64,000 nucleotides of DNA from assembly GCA_001510575.1 (NCBI GenBank), contig LNGK01000004.1, forward strand, positions 2,350,579 to 2,414,578. Direction: 5' to 3'. Positions 1 through 12,299 of the stretch are shown here, one piece after another. The first letter of the stretch is position 1. Every line of letters starts with the position of its first letter. Both the position numbers and the translations under genes were made by a program. Source of the DNA: Knoxdaviesia capensis (taxonomy: Eukaryota; Ascomycota; Sordariomycetes; Microascales; Gondwanamycetaceae). The notes below the pieces were generated by a model. The model saw nothing but the letters and a program-made list of their open reading frames with translations, was not told where the DNA came from and did not search any database.

Positions 1-577
1 AGTCTATTACGATCGAGGAATTAAAGTAAATAATAAAAGCGCTACTTACGGACCGTATAGAGTCTAGCTTTAATAGATAAGCGAGAGAGAAAGAGCGTAC
101 TAATAATATAAATACCGTTATTAGTATAATAATAGAAAAGCTTCTAGAAAAGCTAATAGACGCTATAAGCCGTAGTAACTTACTAGCTATAGCTATAGCT
201 ACCTTATCCTCTTTTCCTACTCCCTCGCTATTATTAGCTAGTCTATAGATAATAAGACTACTATTACCTACTGACCTAGGTAGAAAGAGCCCCCTTTCTA
301 ACGTAACTATAGCTAATAACCCGTTATTACCTATAACTAGCGTCTAACTAACGAGAAACTAGCCCTCGGTACTATATATTATATTATAAATACTAAGAGG
401 TATAGGTAGTATAGTTCTAGAAGGATAATAAGGTTATATATATAGATAAAGAGTATACGATAGTAATATATTTCTAACCTTTCCTATACTATCCTAGTAA
501 ATACCCTTATAAACGATAACCCCTAAAGTAATATTTTAAGCGAAACTATATCTAGGACCTAATAGTAAACCGTTTAC

Positions 578-603
578 NNATATTAGTATTAACGGCTTTA
601 TAN
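578..603. other. Ambiguous bases in assembly
   Basis: Undetermined bases (n) occur at 578-579 and 603. They lie in the decayed gag-like part of the Gypsy remnant and probably reflect consensus uncertainty between near-identical repeat copies. Confidence 0.95.
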
Positions 604-1379
604 TACTATTATAGCTTACTATTAAAGGACGATTCCTAGGCCCTTATTTAGTAAATAGGAATTTAGCTATCGAAGGTAATCTAATAAAGTAAAATATACC
701 TCTAATAAACGATAAGTATATTATCGGGTAATATTAATACCTCTAAGCGACGTTCTTAGAGCTAATACTCCTATCGGATATTAGTAATAGAGAAGATCGT
801 AAGAAAAACGGTAAAAAAGCTATTAGTTAGCTATAAAGCGACTACTTAAGTAAGGTAGACTATATAGTTATAGTATAATTAGTATATATTTAGACTTACT
901 TATATAAATCTATAATTCTATATACGTATTAGACGTCTCGAATACTACCGGTAATTAGAGGTGAATTTATACCCCTTTAGTATTTTATTTAATAGTATAC
1001 CGATATACTATAGCCTATACTAGTAGAATCTATATTAATATTTATCTTTAGTCGTATATTAATATCTACCCCTTCGCGTATATTTATAGCTCTTACGTTT
1101 AATTATTAAAATAAGTCCGAATATAAAGCTATCGAGCTTTTAGCTAAAATAATATAGAATTCTACCGATAACTTACTTAAAACGTATTATATTCGATATA
1201 TAGTAAAGGATATTCTACGTTATAATATTACGGACTTATAGTATAAGATACGGTAGGATATAACCCCCGATTCTAGTATCCGTACTATAGTTAATACTAC
1301 TTACTACTTATTAAAGACTAGATAATTATACGCCGCTTAGCTAAATAGTACGCCGAAGACCGAGGAGGAAGGAGAAACG

Positions 1380-2300
1380 CTATAATTTAGAACCCGTAAA
1401 GAGGTACTTAATTATATTATATAAGATAAAGATAGAGATAAATCTACGTATTTCTAGTATAGAAAGATAGGTTATTAGGTTCGCGAATATACGGAGCTAT
1501 ATACCGAGAATAACGATCGACGTTAAAAGGCGCGCTAGAACACGCGTTTCACGATAAATCGAGGCCGAACGATAGATAATCGTAATTATTCCCGCGAGCC
1601 TCGTAACTATTCTCGAAATACCTCTTACGACTATAACTATTTACGAAGACCGTCTTACGACCGAAAGATATACCGTTCCCCTACTCCTTACCCCTCTAGG
1701 AATAAAGATAGACTAATAATAGATAAAGGATAGCGGAATAATAGGAGAGGGGATAAGAAGCCCGCTATTTATAGTATATATCCTATATAGAAAGAAGACT
1801 TATCTCCCGAAGGATCTCCCCTCTTAGAAGCTACGGGCTTAGACGTAGATAATAACTATTTCGCTAACGTTACCTACTATTCTATATTATTTATAACCCC
1901 TTTAGTAAAGGAATTAACGTTAATTAGTAAGATACTAATAAAGTAGCTACGACGCGAAGGATACCGTAAACGATACCGCCTCTATACCGGTTTACTAACG
2001 AATAACCGATAAACGCCGCTTATAGTATTTATTAATACCGGAATAGCTAGCGTATTCGTCTCTAAATCGTACGCCCGTCGCTATTTAGCGCTATACCGGT
2101 CCGCTAACCCCCTACGCCTTAATAGCCTAGGCGGTAATAGTAGCTTCGCTATTATTAACGATATCGTTATTTCCTTCCGATTAACGACTATTAACGGACT
2201 ATCCGAAGTTATTTCTATAGTAGCTAGCATTATTACCGACGGTACCTACCCTACCGACCTAACTATCGGCTAAAGCGGAGCTACGAAGCTTAGTTATACT
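1380..2300 (+). pseudogene. Decayed Gypsy gag C-terminus and protease
   Basis: Around 1,430-1,500 a forward frame reads as a zinc-knuckle-like region in which the expected Cys and His codons have become Tyr or stop codons, as TGT/TGC to TAT/TAC and CAT/CAC to TAT/TAC changes predict. An arginine-rich basic stretch follows (about 1,500-1,760). At about 2,020-2,090 the phrase FINTGIAS and the following hydrophobic residues match a retropepsin active-site region whose Asp codon has changed to Asn. The assignment rests on position upstream of RT and on these short motifs only. Confidence 0.6.
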
Positions 2301-3099
2301 AACGCTAATAGCACGATAAAGCTTATACTCCTACGCGATTCCCCTATTATTCTATATTTCTACCCTCCCTAGAGACGAGATAATATCGCTATTACCTATA
2401 CTACCTCTACTACCGATTCTAGTCTAATAAATATTACCTCTTCCTATAATAATATCACCCCTTTTTACGATAATCCTACCTCTTTCTACGATAAGAACCT
2501 CCCTTTACCTCTATCGATATATATTTATAGTATTTCGCCCGCGGACCCCGATACCTATACCCTCTCCTATATTACCTCCGAATCGTTTCCCTTTATTACG
2601 TACCTCGCTAAGTAATAGTATAATAGCACTCCTTTACCTTAATAAACGTTTCTTAGAATAGTAAATACTAACTAAGTAACTATCGAATTTAACGAAGAGC
2701 TATTACCTAAGTATAAGAAGTAACTATTACTTACGAAAGAGCGTACGAAGCGCGACGCTATTCATAGTACCCGTATTATTATAGAAAACTAATAGAAGAA
2801 GGTAAATACCGAAGCCCTAATAATTATACGAAAGGCCTTCGATAATAATACCTTCGTCTTTATTCTACGGTATTTCGATACTAGACCGGACGTAAAGGCC
2901 TATACTTAATATAATATTAAGACCGCTAATACTAAACCTAGATCTCTCCCCTTATGCCGTTATAGCCCCTACTAACGTGAAATTATAAAGGAATTTACCA
3001 ATAAACTACTCTTACTTAGTATTATTCGATACGCTATTAACTCCCTATAATCCGTACCTATATTATTATTACTTAAGAAGCCCCTCCCTAGTAATAACT

Positions 3100-4260
3100 A
3101 ACCTAGATACCGTTTCGTAATTAACTACTATACGTTAAACGAAGTTACGTAAAAGGTAGCCTATCTACTACTAAATATCGAGGATTCCCTATAATAGGCC
3201 GCTAGATACCGATTCTATACCTTTCTTAACTTAGAAGATAGCTTCTAGTAGATAGTTATAGACCCTAAAGTAGTATTAAAGATAGCGTTTTCTACGCTAT
3301 TTAGATAATACGAATAGCTTCGTATACTATTTAACCTTATAAACGTACCTATAACCTTCTAGCGTTTTATAAACGAAGTCCTTAAGCCGGTACGCGCCTT
3401 TACTATAGGCCTTTTAAATAATATTTATATTTAAGGTAAGATAATAATAGAATTAGCTAAGAGAATAGTCGCTATTCTACGTTAATTAAGCCGCTATTAA
3501 CTATTATTAAACCTTAAGAAGTGCGAATAGTTCGTTAAAGAAGGTAAGTTCCTAGGAATAATTATCTCTATCTACGGTATTCGCCCCGATCTAGAGAAGG
3601 TAGCTACTATTTACGAAAGACTAGCGCCTACTACTACTACTAAGATCCGTAGCTTTCTAAATACCGCTAGCTATTTACGCCGCTTTATCCCCTACTTCGT
3701 ATATAAAGCGCGCCTACTCTATAAGTATACTAGAGTAAATAAGCCTAAAGGTATATAAGTATAGCTAGATAATAAGTTATTATAAGCCTAACGCGATATT
3801 CGCGATACTATAGCCTCCCTCCTAGAGCTACGTAACTACGATTATATACTCCTATTAGTACTCGAGACCGACGCTTCTAATTATATTATCGGTACTACGT
3901 TATTCTAACTATAACGCGATTCTAATAATAAACGTAGCGTTTTACGCCTAATTACGTACTTTAGCGCCGTTTTATCGAAGACCTAATAGCGATATAGTAC
4001 CTAAGAGAGAGAAATACTTACCGTTATTATATTATTATAGTATTAAAGGAGCTAGCTAGAGGCCGCTAAGATTACTATTATTATTAACTACGAAACCCTA
4101 CGCCTTTTTATTACTAAGTAGGAATAACTAGCTAGAATATTACGATTTCTCGATATAATCGTATACTATAGCGTACGTATTTACTACTAATCTAGTAAAG
4201 CTAATATTTTAGCTAATTAGTTATTACGGCCACGTATAGATATAGCGCTCGTAACGAATA
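3100..4260 (+). pseudogene. Decayed Gypsy reverse transcriptase and RNase H
   Basis: From about 3,108 the translation begins YRFVINYYTLNEVT, the palm start typical of Gypsy RT (family R-F-V-I-D-Y-R-x-L-N). LNLEDSF (about 3,220) and FLGIIIS (about 3,550) follow in order. The YxDD catalytic motif near 3,415-3,430 is changed to LLNN, so the enzyme is dead. RNase H follows with ETDASNY-like and YSTxEREIL-like segments (about 3,865 and 4,000). Stops replace Gln and Trp codons throughout, consistent with RIP. Confidence 0.85.
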
Positions 4261-4839
4261 AGGAAGAAGGGTACGAAACGAACGATAATAACACGTTAAC
4301 CGACGCCTTTCCTACTACTAATAACGAGACCCCTAAGCTACTAAACTAACGTTTTAAGATACGTCTACTAGCGCGACTACTATAAAATAACGCCGAATAA
4401 CCTCTAAATAATACTATAAATACTAAATAACCTACGAACGATACGCTAATCGCCCCTAATATTAAGGAGTTAGACGACCTTAGATAATATAACGTCTAGG
4501 ATATTATTAACTACTTAGAGAATAGCTATCTACTCCCCTATTATATCCCTTCGACCTTCGTTTAAGACTATTTCGCTATCTTTTATAGCGAAATATATAC
4601 CGTTATTAACCGTATCCTAATAAAGATACTAACGTACGAGGCCTCTATTTTAGAAGCTATTAAGGTCTATAAGCTAGAAGGCTATACGCGCGTTAGTACC
4701 CTATATACGCTATTAGCTAAACGAGTATAGTATCCCAACTTAATTTTAGCTACGAATAAAGCCATTCGATAGTATACGGAATATTAATTACTATAAAAGC
4801 CCCCTAAAGTAACGGAATCGCTACGACCGATCCTAACTA

Positions 4840-5790
4840 TACGATTATTAGCACGCTAGGGAATAGACTTTACTAGCCGTTTTATTATTAATAATAAATA
4901 GATATAGCTATTAATAGTAGTTAAGTACGTTACTAGCTATACTATAGTAGCTATAAACCCTCGTAATAATACCTTAGCTATTATAAAGTTATTAGTAATA
5001 CGTATTTACGTAGTATTTAGACCGCTAGTCGAGATTATTACTAATAATAGTACCCCCTTTAACTCTAATAAATTTAAGACCCTCCTCGCTAACTATAACC
5101 CCCCTATATAATAGTATCGTATAACGATATACTATCTACGGACGAATAGCCGAGTTAAGCGCTTTAACGGGTAAATTAAGTATATCGCTAGCCGTCTAGC
5201 TAGCGTTAATACTAAAAACTAAGAAGATATCGATTAGCTAATAATTATTCCTAAAGCTATACGTATCTACCTAAATAGACCGTAAATAAGTAGCTTTTCC
5301 CCGTATTACTTACTTTTCGGTACTAAGCCCTACGATAGCGCTACCTATATTACTACGCTATACGAATAGGAGCTTACTATAGACGAAGTTATCGCCTCCT
5401 AGTAAGATTTAACTTATAAAAGATAGTTATTTAAGACCGTTTACTTATTATCTAACTCCGTAAAGGTATACCGAATATATATCCGTACTATATTATAAAA
5501 CGATAAGGCTACGTATCGTATTTTTAGTAAAAGCGACTAGACGTTACGATATCGACCGTAAAAATATAAATATAAGCTATTCTATAACGGACCGTAGCTT
5601 ATTATTAACGTTTACTAAGGTAATACCTATACTCTAGAGTTACTAGGCGGTTATTAGCTCGATAAACGCTATAATAGGTTTAACCTATTCCTAGCGTATA
5701 TCGAGGATAGCTAGCCTATTCGTAGCCTTTAGTATACTAGTCGTTACTTACTCGAGCTAGATCGTAAGCGTCTATCGTCTATCGGTAGAT
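4840..5790 (+). pseudogene. Decayed Gypsy integrase
   Basis: At about 4,858 the translation gives GIDFTSRF, the start of the integrase core with its first Asp. Near 5,035 the expected T-D-N-G-T reads TNNST, with the second catalytic Asp lost. Near 5,150 the R-V-E-R-F-N-G element reads RVKRFNG, with the catalytic Glu changed to Lys. A C-terminal segment rich in Tyr/Asn/Leu runs to about 5,790 and looks like the usual post-integrase tail; I cannot demonstrate a chromodomain. All three changes are G-to-A type, compatible with RIP. Confidence 0.8.
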
Positions 5791-5799
5791 AGTTACCTT

Positions 5800-7900
5800 A
5801 CCCTATACTATTTCTTTCCTTTTTTATTTTTTATTTATTATTTTACTTTTCCGTTATAATATTTATTCTATAGTTAGCCCCTATTTATATCCTAATTCTA
5901 TCTATATCCTAATTTCCTTTATTTTATTTTTATTTTAGCTACGCCTTACTATTAAGCCATACTATTTTCCCTTTCTAGAATTTTTCTTTTATTATTCTTT
6001 TTTATTTTACTACTATTACCGCTAATATTCCGCCTTTTATATACTTTTTCCGATTTTTTCCCACGTATTTCCCTACTTTTAACTTATTTTACTATATTAA
6101 TAATTAATAGAACGCTCTAGACTTACCGCTACGCCTATATACTATTTTTTTCTTTCTTCCTTTCTTTATTCCTAATTCCCGCGCTTTACGCTAGCTACCT
6201 ATATTTACGTAGCTAACTATCGTACTTTCCTATATTCGTACGACAAAGGGAGGGGAAGGAGGTATTAATTATACTATCTAATACCGAATAGTATAATACC
6301 GCTATAGCACGATATTCTAAATACCATAACTAACCTAAACGTCCTTTATCCGGCTATCCCTTCTATCCTCTAGGACCCGCTTTTCTTAGTAACTACCCGG
6401 TTTAATAGCTATTAGGACTATATTAGCTAATAGAAGGACTACTATAGCACGATAAACGCCGTAATAACCTTACCTTTTACGATAAAAAGCTAAATTCTTT
6501 CTTATTTATAATAAATAAAGAAACGAATAGTTATATAACTAACGAAGAAGTATAAGAAGCTAGCGATCTCTAGCTATAAACGATTTAGAATTAGATAGTT
6601 CTTTATCTCTCTTATTACCACTATCTCTTTCCTATCTATCCTTCTTATTACTAATACTATTAATAGCTATTCTACTTACCGAGCCTACTATTTATACTAT
6701 AAACGATAATAATATCTCTTAATAGCCTACTAATAATAATAATAATAACGCTAATAATACTCTATTACCTACTATAGCCGCTATTCCCCCTACCGCTACT
6801 CCCGCTACGAACGTACTACGCGTTACCGCTATAATCGGAGCTATCGAGCCGATTCCGTATACCTAATACGTACTAAGACGTATCGAATACCCGGGTATTC
6901 TCTATTATCGATACGTTATTAATAACGTTATATAGAATACTTATACCGAATACTATAACTATTAGGCTAATTACTAGGTACCCGGTAATATATCGGCCGA
7001 AATAGATACCTTTATAGATACTAATAAAAACTAGATTAATACGCTAAGTATATAAACCCGAGCGCTATAGGATATCGCCGTAGCTAAGTATCTATTCGTC
7101 TATAATAGAAGCGCTATAGCCGCTAATCGGAAGTTAAATAGCGAGGAATTTAATAACGCGAGCTATTTTATTAATACCGTAGCTATACTATATACCTTCG
7201 CGGGATACCTCATACCTATTTAACCGATTATTATACGCCTATAGCGTACGGCTTTAGCGTTAGCCCTAACCTCGGCGTATATATTACCTCTCTTTTTAGC
7301 TACCGAGGGCGCTAAAATTAATATTATTAAGGGAGGACCCCCGCTAGTACCTACGGTAGCTCCGCTAGCAGTAGCACCCGTTACACTAGCCGCTACCGTA
7401 CTAATACTAGCCGGTAGAGCCGCCGTTATACCTATAATACTAGTATTTACGCTAATAGCCGCGCTAATAGTAGCTACCGCTATCGTAATAGTACCCCCTT
7501 TCCCTAACGCCCCGGTCCCCGCTACCTTTATAGCCTAATTCCCTAACGTAGCGCCCGCCTATATTAACTAATAATAGGTAGACGAGTTACGTAATCGCTA
7601 CCTATATAGTATAGTATAGGCTATTACTATCCGACTAGGTATCGTAGTATTCTTAATCCCCCCTAATACTATCTAATACTAAGGTATTTATATCGTTAGA
7701 CGGATAAAACGGTACCTATAGCTACCCGAAACGCTATAAATAAGAAGTTCCCTTTTATTATACTAGATACCTATTTTCCTATCGATTACTATTATTATTC
7801 CTATCTAACTACTATTTAGACTCGCTTTATATTATATTTCTTTCTATACGCTTAGAAAAGTCGAAAAGGATAAAAAAAAGAGGACCCCTAGAAAAACATA
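5800..7900. repeat. RIP-mutated spacer between two retroelements
   Basis: AT-rich, CA/TG-depleted DNA with no recognised transposon protein. A pyrimidine-rich stretch at about 5,810-6,070 follows the Gypsy remnant and could be its untranslated 3' part. From about 6,860 to 7,540 one forward frame is largely open and is listed separately. No LTR pair or terminal inverted repeat could be matched by eye. Confidence 0.6.
6860..7540 (+). pseudogene. Unidentified decayed protein-coding stretch
   Basis: One plus-strand frame reads with few stops for some 220 codons inside the RIP block. The first part is polar and gag-like (EIDTFIDTNKN near 7,000). The second part, about 7,310-7,540, is strongly Ala/Pro/Val/Ile-rich. 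Stops fall mainly where Gln or Trp could have stood, as RIP would produce. I recognise no family. It may be gag of the adjacent Copia remnant, whose pol starts downstream, or a captured host gene. Confidence 0.35.
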
Positions 7901-8399
7901 AAAATAATTAAAAACCGCTCGTAGTACGAGTATAAAATCATATAAAGGGAAGTCCTTTTAATATCCTTTACTAATTAAAAGTAGATCGCGGACGATCTAG
8001 TTAAGAAAGGGGATCTTATAGATCCCTAATAGGTTAGAGTATATTATAATTACGTATAAACGTATACTAATATACGTAGATACTACCTAGCGGTAAGCAT
8101 TTAGGTATATATCTATATATATATAAATACCTTAAAGAGCTAGTAAAAGACCTATAAAAGGCAGATATCTACCGCGCTTTCATAGGAAATATCTTAAGAT
8201 AGAAAAAATCTAAGCTTCCCTTTATATATATTTCTCTATACGTGCCTTATAATTATAACTCATTTATTAGTCCTTTAGACTATATATCTAGGAATTATAA
8301 GTACGTACTTACTAGTTATTTTAAGCTTCCCTCTAGTAAGGTAACTAACCTATATTTAAATAGGGTTACTCTCGTTAAGGGTTTTTATCTTAATATAGT

Positions 8400-9180
8400 T
8401 AGTTAGAAGATACTTTACGTAAGTAGAGTATAATATAATAGCTTCGATAATACGCTACGTACTACTTACTTAGGGGTACCTACTATTATTAAGGAGTTCC
8501 CTTCCGATAGTAGTTTACTTTATATAGAGAGAATAGACGATATACTACTAGTAGGCGCTATCTATTATATATTACTCGCTAATATTACTTATAATTTAGA
8601 GCTTTCGCTAGTTTATTTCTTAGGCTAATATAAGAGTACGATTCTACGTAATATAATTACTACCGTTTAGTATTTACGTACCGGTTATATAGGTAAAACT
8701 ACGCTTAAGTATATTCTTAAGTAAATTAACGTTAAGCTATCTAATAATACGCTAAAGCTTCTAGAATATACTTCATATACTTTATTTAGCGTTATATAGG
8801 TAATTAACTATTTACTTACTATATATAAGGCCGTAAGACCGTTTAAGCGCTTAAGCGTTAATCTTTTCTATCTACCTACTAGCGGTAAGTATAATTAGGT
8901 ATAAATCTAAGTAGACGAATTTTCGGGGTTTATAGTAGTATTTCTTTAGGTATCGAAGACCGTACCCGAGTCTATCTCTAATACTAAAGCGTTCGTAACG
9001 CGTATTAAGCGCTAATTCGGTATTCCTATTATCTATATTTATATAGATAATAAAGCTAGTATAATTAATAAGGAAGGTTTTACTTAATCTTTATAATAAA
9101 CGTTCGCTAAAAATAATAGTATTATCCTTAAGTACTCTCTACTACGTACTTACGAGCCTAACGGGCTTACTAAACGAGTA
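8400..9180 (+). pseudogene. Decayed Copia GAG-pre-integrase and integrase
   Basis: Near 8,670-8,710 the translation reads LRTGYIGKTTLK, resembling the L-G-H-x-G-x-x-x-L-K histidine element of GAG-pre-integrase domains with its His changed to Tyr. From about 8,905 VDEFSGFIVVFL matches the start of the Copia integrase core, and near 9,045 YIDNKAS matches the second Asp region. Stops interrupt the frame at former Gln/Trp positions. Confidence 0.7.
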
Positions 9181-10749
9181 AGTTAACTTATCTTTAATAA
9201 ATATATAAAAATACTCGTAAGTTCTTAACTATTAAGTAAACTCCTTAGCGAGACTATCTACGCTACCGTATATCTATATAATATAACGCCGATTTAGCGT
9301 TACTCTTAGCGCTTACTAAATTAGATACTATCGTCTTAGCTCGTTACTTATAATACCTTATATACTTCCTCTCCCTTAGAGCGCTTTAAAGAGCGTATAG
9401 TATATCTCGCTAATAACTAGCGTAGCGTTTACGCGTATAGCTATAAAGCCTATCCTCTTTAGGCGCGCTAGGAACTTAAATAAGATCGCTATTAGTATAA
9501 GGCTTCCCCTTATACGTATATTAGCTATTTAGTTAGCTATATTATATATAATATCTTTTAAATCTAGATCCCCGTTCTTAATAAGGTTATTAATATACGT
9601 AATATCTACTTTAATAAGCGCCTTTTCTATAATAAGACTACGCCTTAGGAAGAGTATTCGCTAGCTAAAGCTCTTAAGCTTACTTAAATTTTAGAGATCC
9701 CTAACCTCTACTCTTAAGTAGACTCCTTACCTTTCTTTAAATATATTAATAAAGGCGTCTAATACTCTAAAAGACTTCCTATACTATTATTTAATTAGAT
9801 ATCGGTTTCTTAATTAGCCTTATCTAAAGTAGTTAACGATTAGATTACTATTTCTTAACGTCTATCTACGTTAGAAGTAAACCTCTTATTAGGATAAGGC
9901 CTATAGTACCCTTTAACGCTATATACGCTATATATTATAGTTTATCCCTTAACCTCGTCTTTAATACCTTTAGGGGTATATACCTCCTCGGTTAGGAACT
10001 CTATCGAGCGTACCCCTAACTTAGCGTCTTCTATAGGTATTATAATAATACCTTAGTTTATATAATCTATACCTTTAGTTATTTTAAAACTCGAATACCC
10101 TTATATATATACTTTATTAGAATCTCCTAATATAAGACTAGTTACTAATACTAATTACGTTAACGATATTATTACTTTACTAGATATTACTAAGGATTCC
10201 CTCGCTACCTAAGCGAATTCCTTAGCTATTAAGGAAAGGCCTACTAAGTCTCTAATACTCGTTTCTTTAGACTAAGCTCTTTTAGCGCTAACGGCGGATA
10301 TAGATAAGTAAGCCTTATAGCCTAATTAGCGTTAGTTATTACTACTAAGTAGTTAGACCCTTTCTACTACTTTATCTACCGAGCCTCTAATACTCGTTCT
10401 TTCGGAATAAGCTCGCGTAGTATTAGTAGAGAACGCGCTTAAGCTCCCCGCTTAGCGTTAGTTACTACCGCGAAATAAGCGTCCCCCTATTAGGTATATT
10501 AACCTAGTAGCTATCGAAGCTACTAAGTTACTACTTAGTATAGAGGATCGCGCCTTTATTTTCCCGCTTAAGGAGTATAGCTTACTACCTTACTCGGACT
10601 TACGGGAGTTTTTCGAGCCGCTATACGCTTCCTTTACTATAGTAGCTTCTTTTAAAGTTTACCTTCCGTATATTTACGCCTTAGAGCCTAAGTCCTAACG
10701 TAGAATATTAGCTTATCTATATAATAAAGAATTTCTCGAAGCTAACTAA

Positions 10750-12290
10750 TCTAAGATAACCTTACTAGAGAGTAAAGGTACGTAGGAAGTAATCCCTTAC
10801 TTAAGTAACTAACGTATTATTCTAACTAAATAGGTTTAGAAGTATAAGCTCGATAAGGATAGTAAGATTATACGTTTTAAAGCTTAATATATAGTATAAG
10901 GTAACTAGTAAGAGGTATCTACGCTTAATACGTATATAGCGATACTCGCTACGCGTTTACTTCGCTTATTCCTTACGCTCGCCGCTCTTTTTAATTTTAA
11001 GCTTCTATAGTTTAACGTTTCTAATACTTTTCTAAATACCTCTCTAGAGGATACCGGTTTAGAGATTTACGTTTAGCTACTAGAACCCCTCCGTAAGCGT
11101 TACCCTAATTACGTCACTCTCCTAAAACGCGCCTTTTACGGCCTAAGCGAGTCCCTAATTCTTTAGTTTAATACGTTTTCTAAGGAATTTAAGTCTCTAG
11201 GCCTTATTTACTCTATATAAGATCCCTACTAGTAGATAAACTTACGTAGGACTATCTATTTCCTTATTTACGTAGATAATATCCTTATTAGTTATACTCT
11301 TAACTTACGGGACGAATACGAAGCTATATTCGAGTAGCTTTCCTTACGCTTTAATATACGTAAAGAGAAGTCTACCGCGTTCTTCCTAAGTATTCGTATA
11401 ATCTATAATAAAGCGACTCGGCGCCTCTAGCTATCCTATAACGCCTATATCGAGAAGATTAGACGTCGTTTTAGTCTAGATACCGGCTAGGATCCTTACC
11501 TATATCTTATATCCTACCCGCTATACTCTAGTAAGTCTTTATAAGCTTATACTAAGCTCTTTCTTAAAAAGGTCGGCTTAATTCTTTATACGGCTATTAC
11601 TCTACGATTAGATATTATATTCGCGGCTTCTAACCTTACTTAGTTTACTTATAACCTAAGCCTAGAATATATAGCTATTATTAATTAGGTTATTCGATAC
11701 CTATATAATAAGCGTTTCCTTATAATCTACTACTTTACTACTAACCTCGTAAGGGGTAAGTTACCTATTATCGATATCTTAGTTAAGTAGCTTTATAGTA
11801 AGATAAATCTCTCTATACTTATATATAGCGATACTTTATTCGCTAACGTACTAGATACTAGATAGTTATCTAACGGCTTTCTAGTTATTATACTTAGTAG
11901 CCCTATTATATAGAAGGCTATTAAATAGCTAACTATTACTATATTAATAACGGAAGCTAAGCTTCTAGCTCTAAGCCTAATAACCCGTAAGGGTATTACT
12001 TTTTACCGCTTAATAAACTCTATTAGCGTTTATCTAACGTCCTTATTAACGGTAGGCTACGATAATATATAGATTATCTACTTAGTTATAGATACCTCTT
12101 CTTAAGTAAATACTCGTCTACGGTACGTAGATATCTATAATATATAAATAAAGGAGAGGTATAGTAGAGGTAAAGGGCTCGTAAAGTACGTCTCTATATT
12201 AGAGATACCTATAAACGGGCTTACTAAGGCTTTAAATCGATAAAAGTTTAAATATTTCTATATTCTTTTAAATTTATAATCTATATACGA
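10750..12290 (+). pseudogene. Decayed Copia reverse transcriptase and RNase H
   Basis: From about 10,790 the frame shows the Copia RT series: YKLDKDSKIIRFKA (about 10,840-10,885), a Copia-typical LKRAFYGLSES block (about 11,120-11,160), then the catalytic motif at 11,268-11,285 reading YVDNIL instead of Y-V-D-D-I-L. The second Asp is lost. RNase H-like sequence including ALSLITRKG (about 11,970-12,000) follows to about 12,290. The linker before RT (9,200-10,750) is low-complexity Ser/Leu/Thr-rich, as in many fungal Copia polyproteins. Confidence 0.82.
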
Positions 12291-12299
12291 ACGGGTCTA

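Larger units (their letters stand above)
1..5800 (+). mobile_element. Gypsy-type LTR retrotransposon remnant, left end outside window
   Basis: Read on the plus strand and ignoring RIP stops, the order is a gag-like region with a decayed zinc knuckle (about 1,430-1,500), an aspartyl-protease-like segment (about 2,020-2,090), reverse transcriptase (from about 3,108), RNase H (about 3,840-4,250) and integrase (about 4,855-5,340). Protease-RT-RNase H-integrase is the Gypsy (Metaviridae) order, unlike Copia. I could not find LTRs: the left one would lie outside the window and none is recognisable to the right of 5,800, so the right boundary is approximate. The element cannot encode functional protein. 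Confidence 0.82.
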
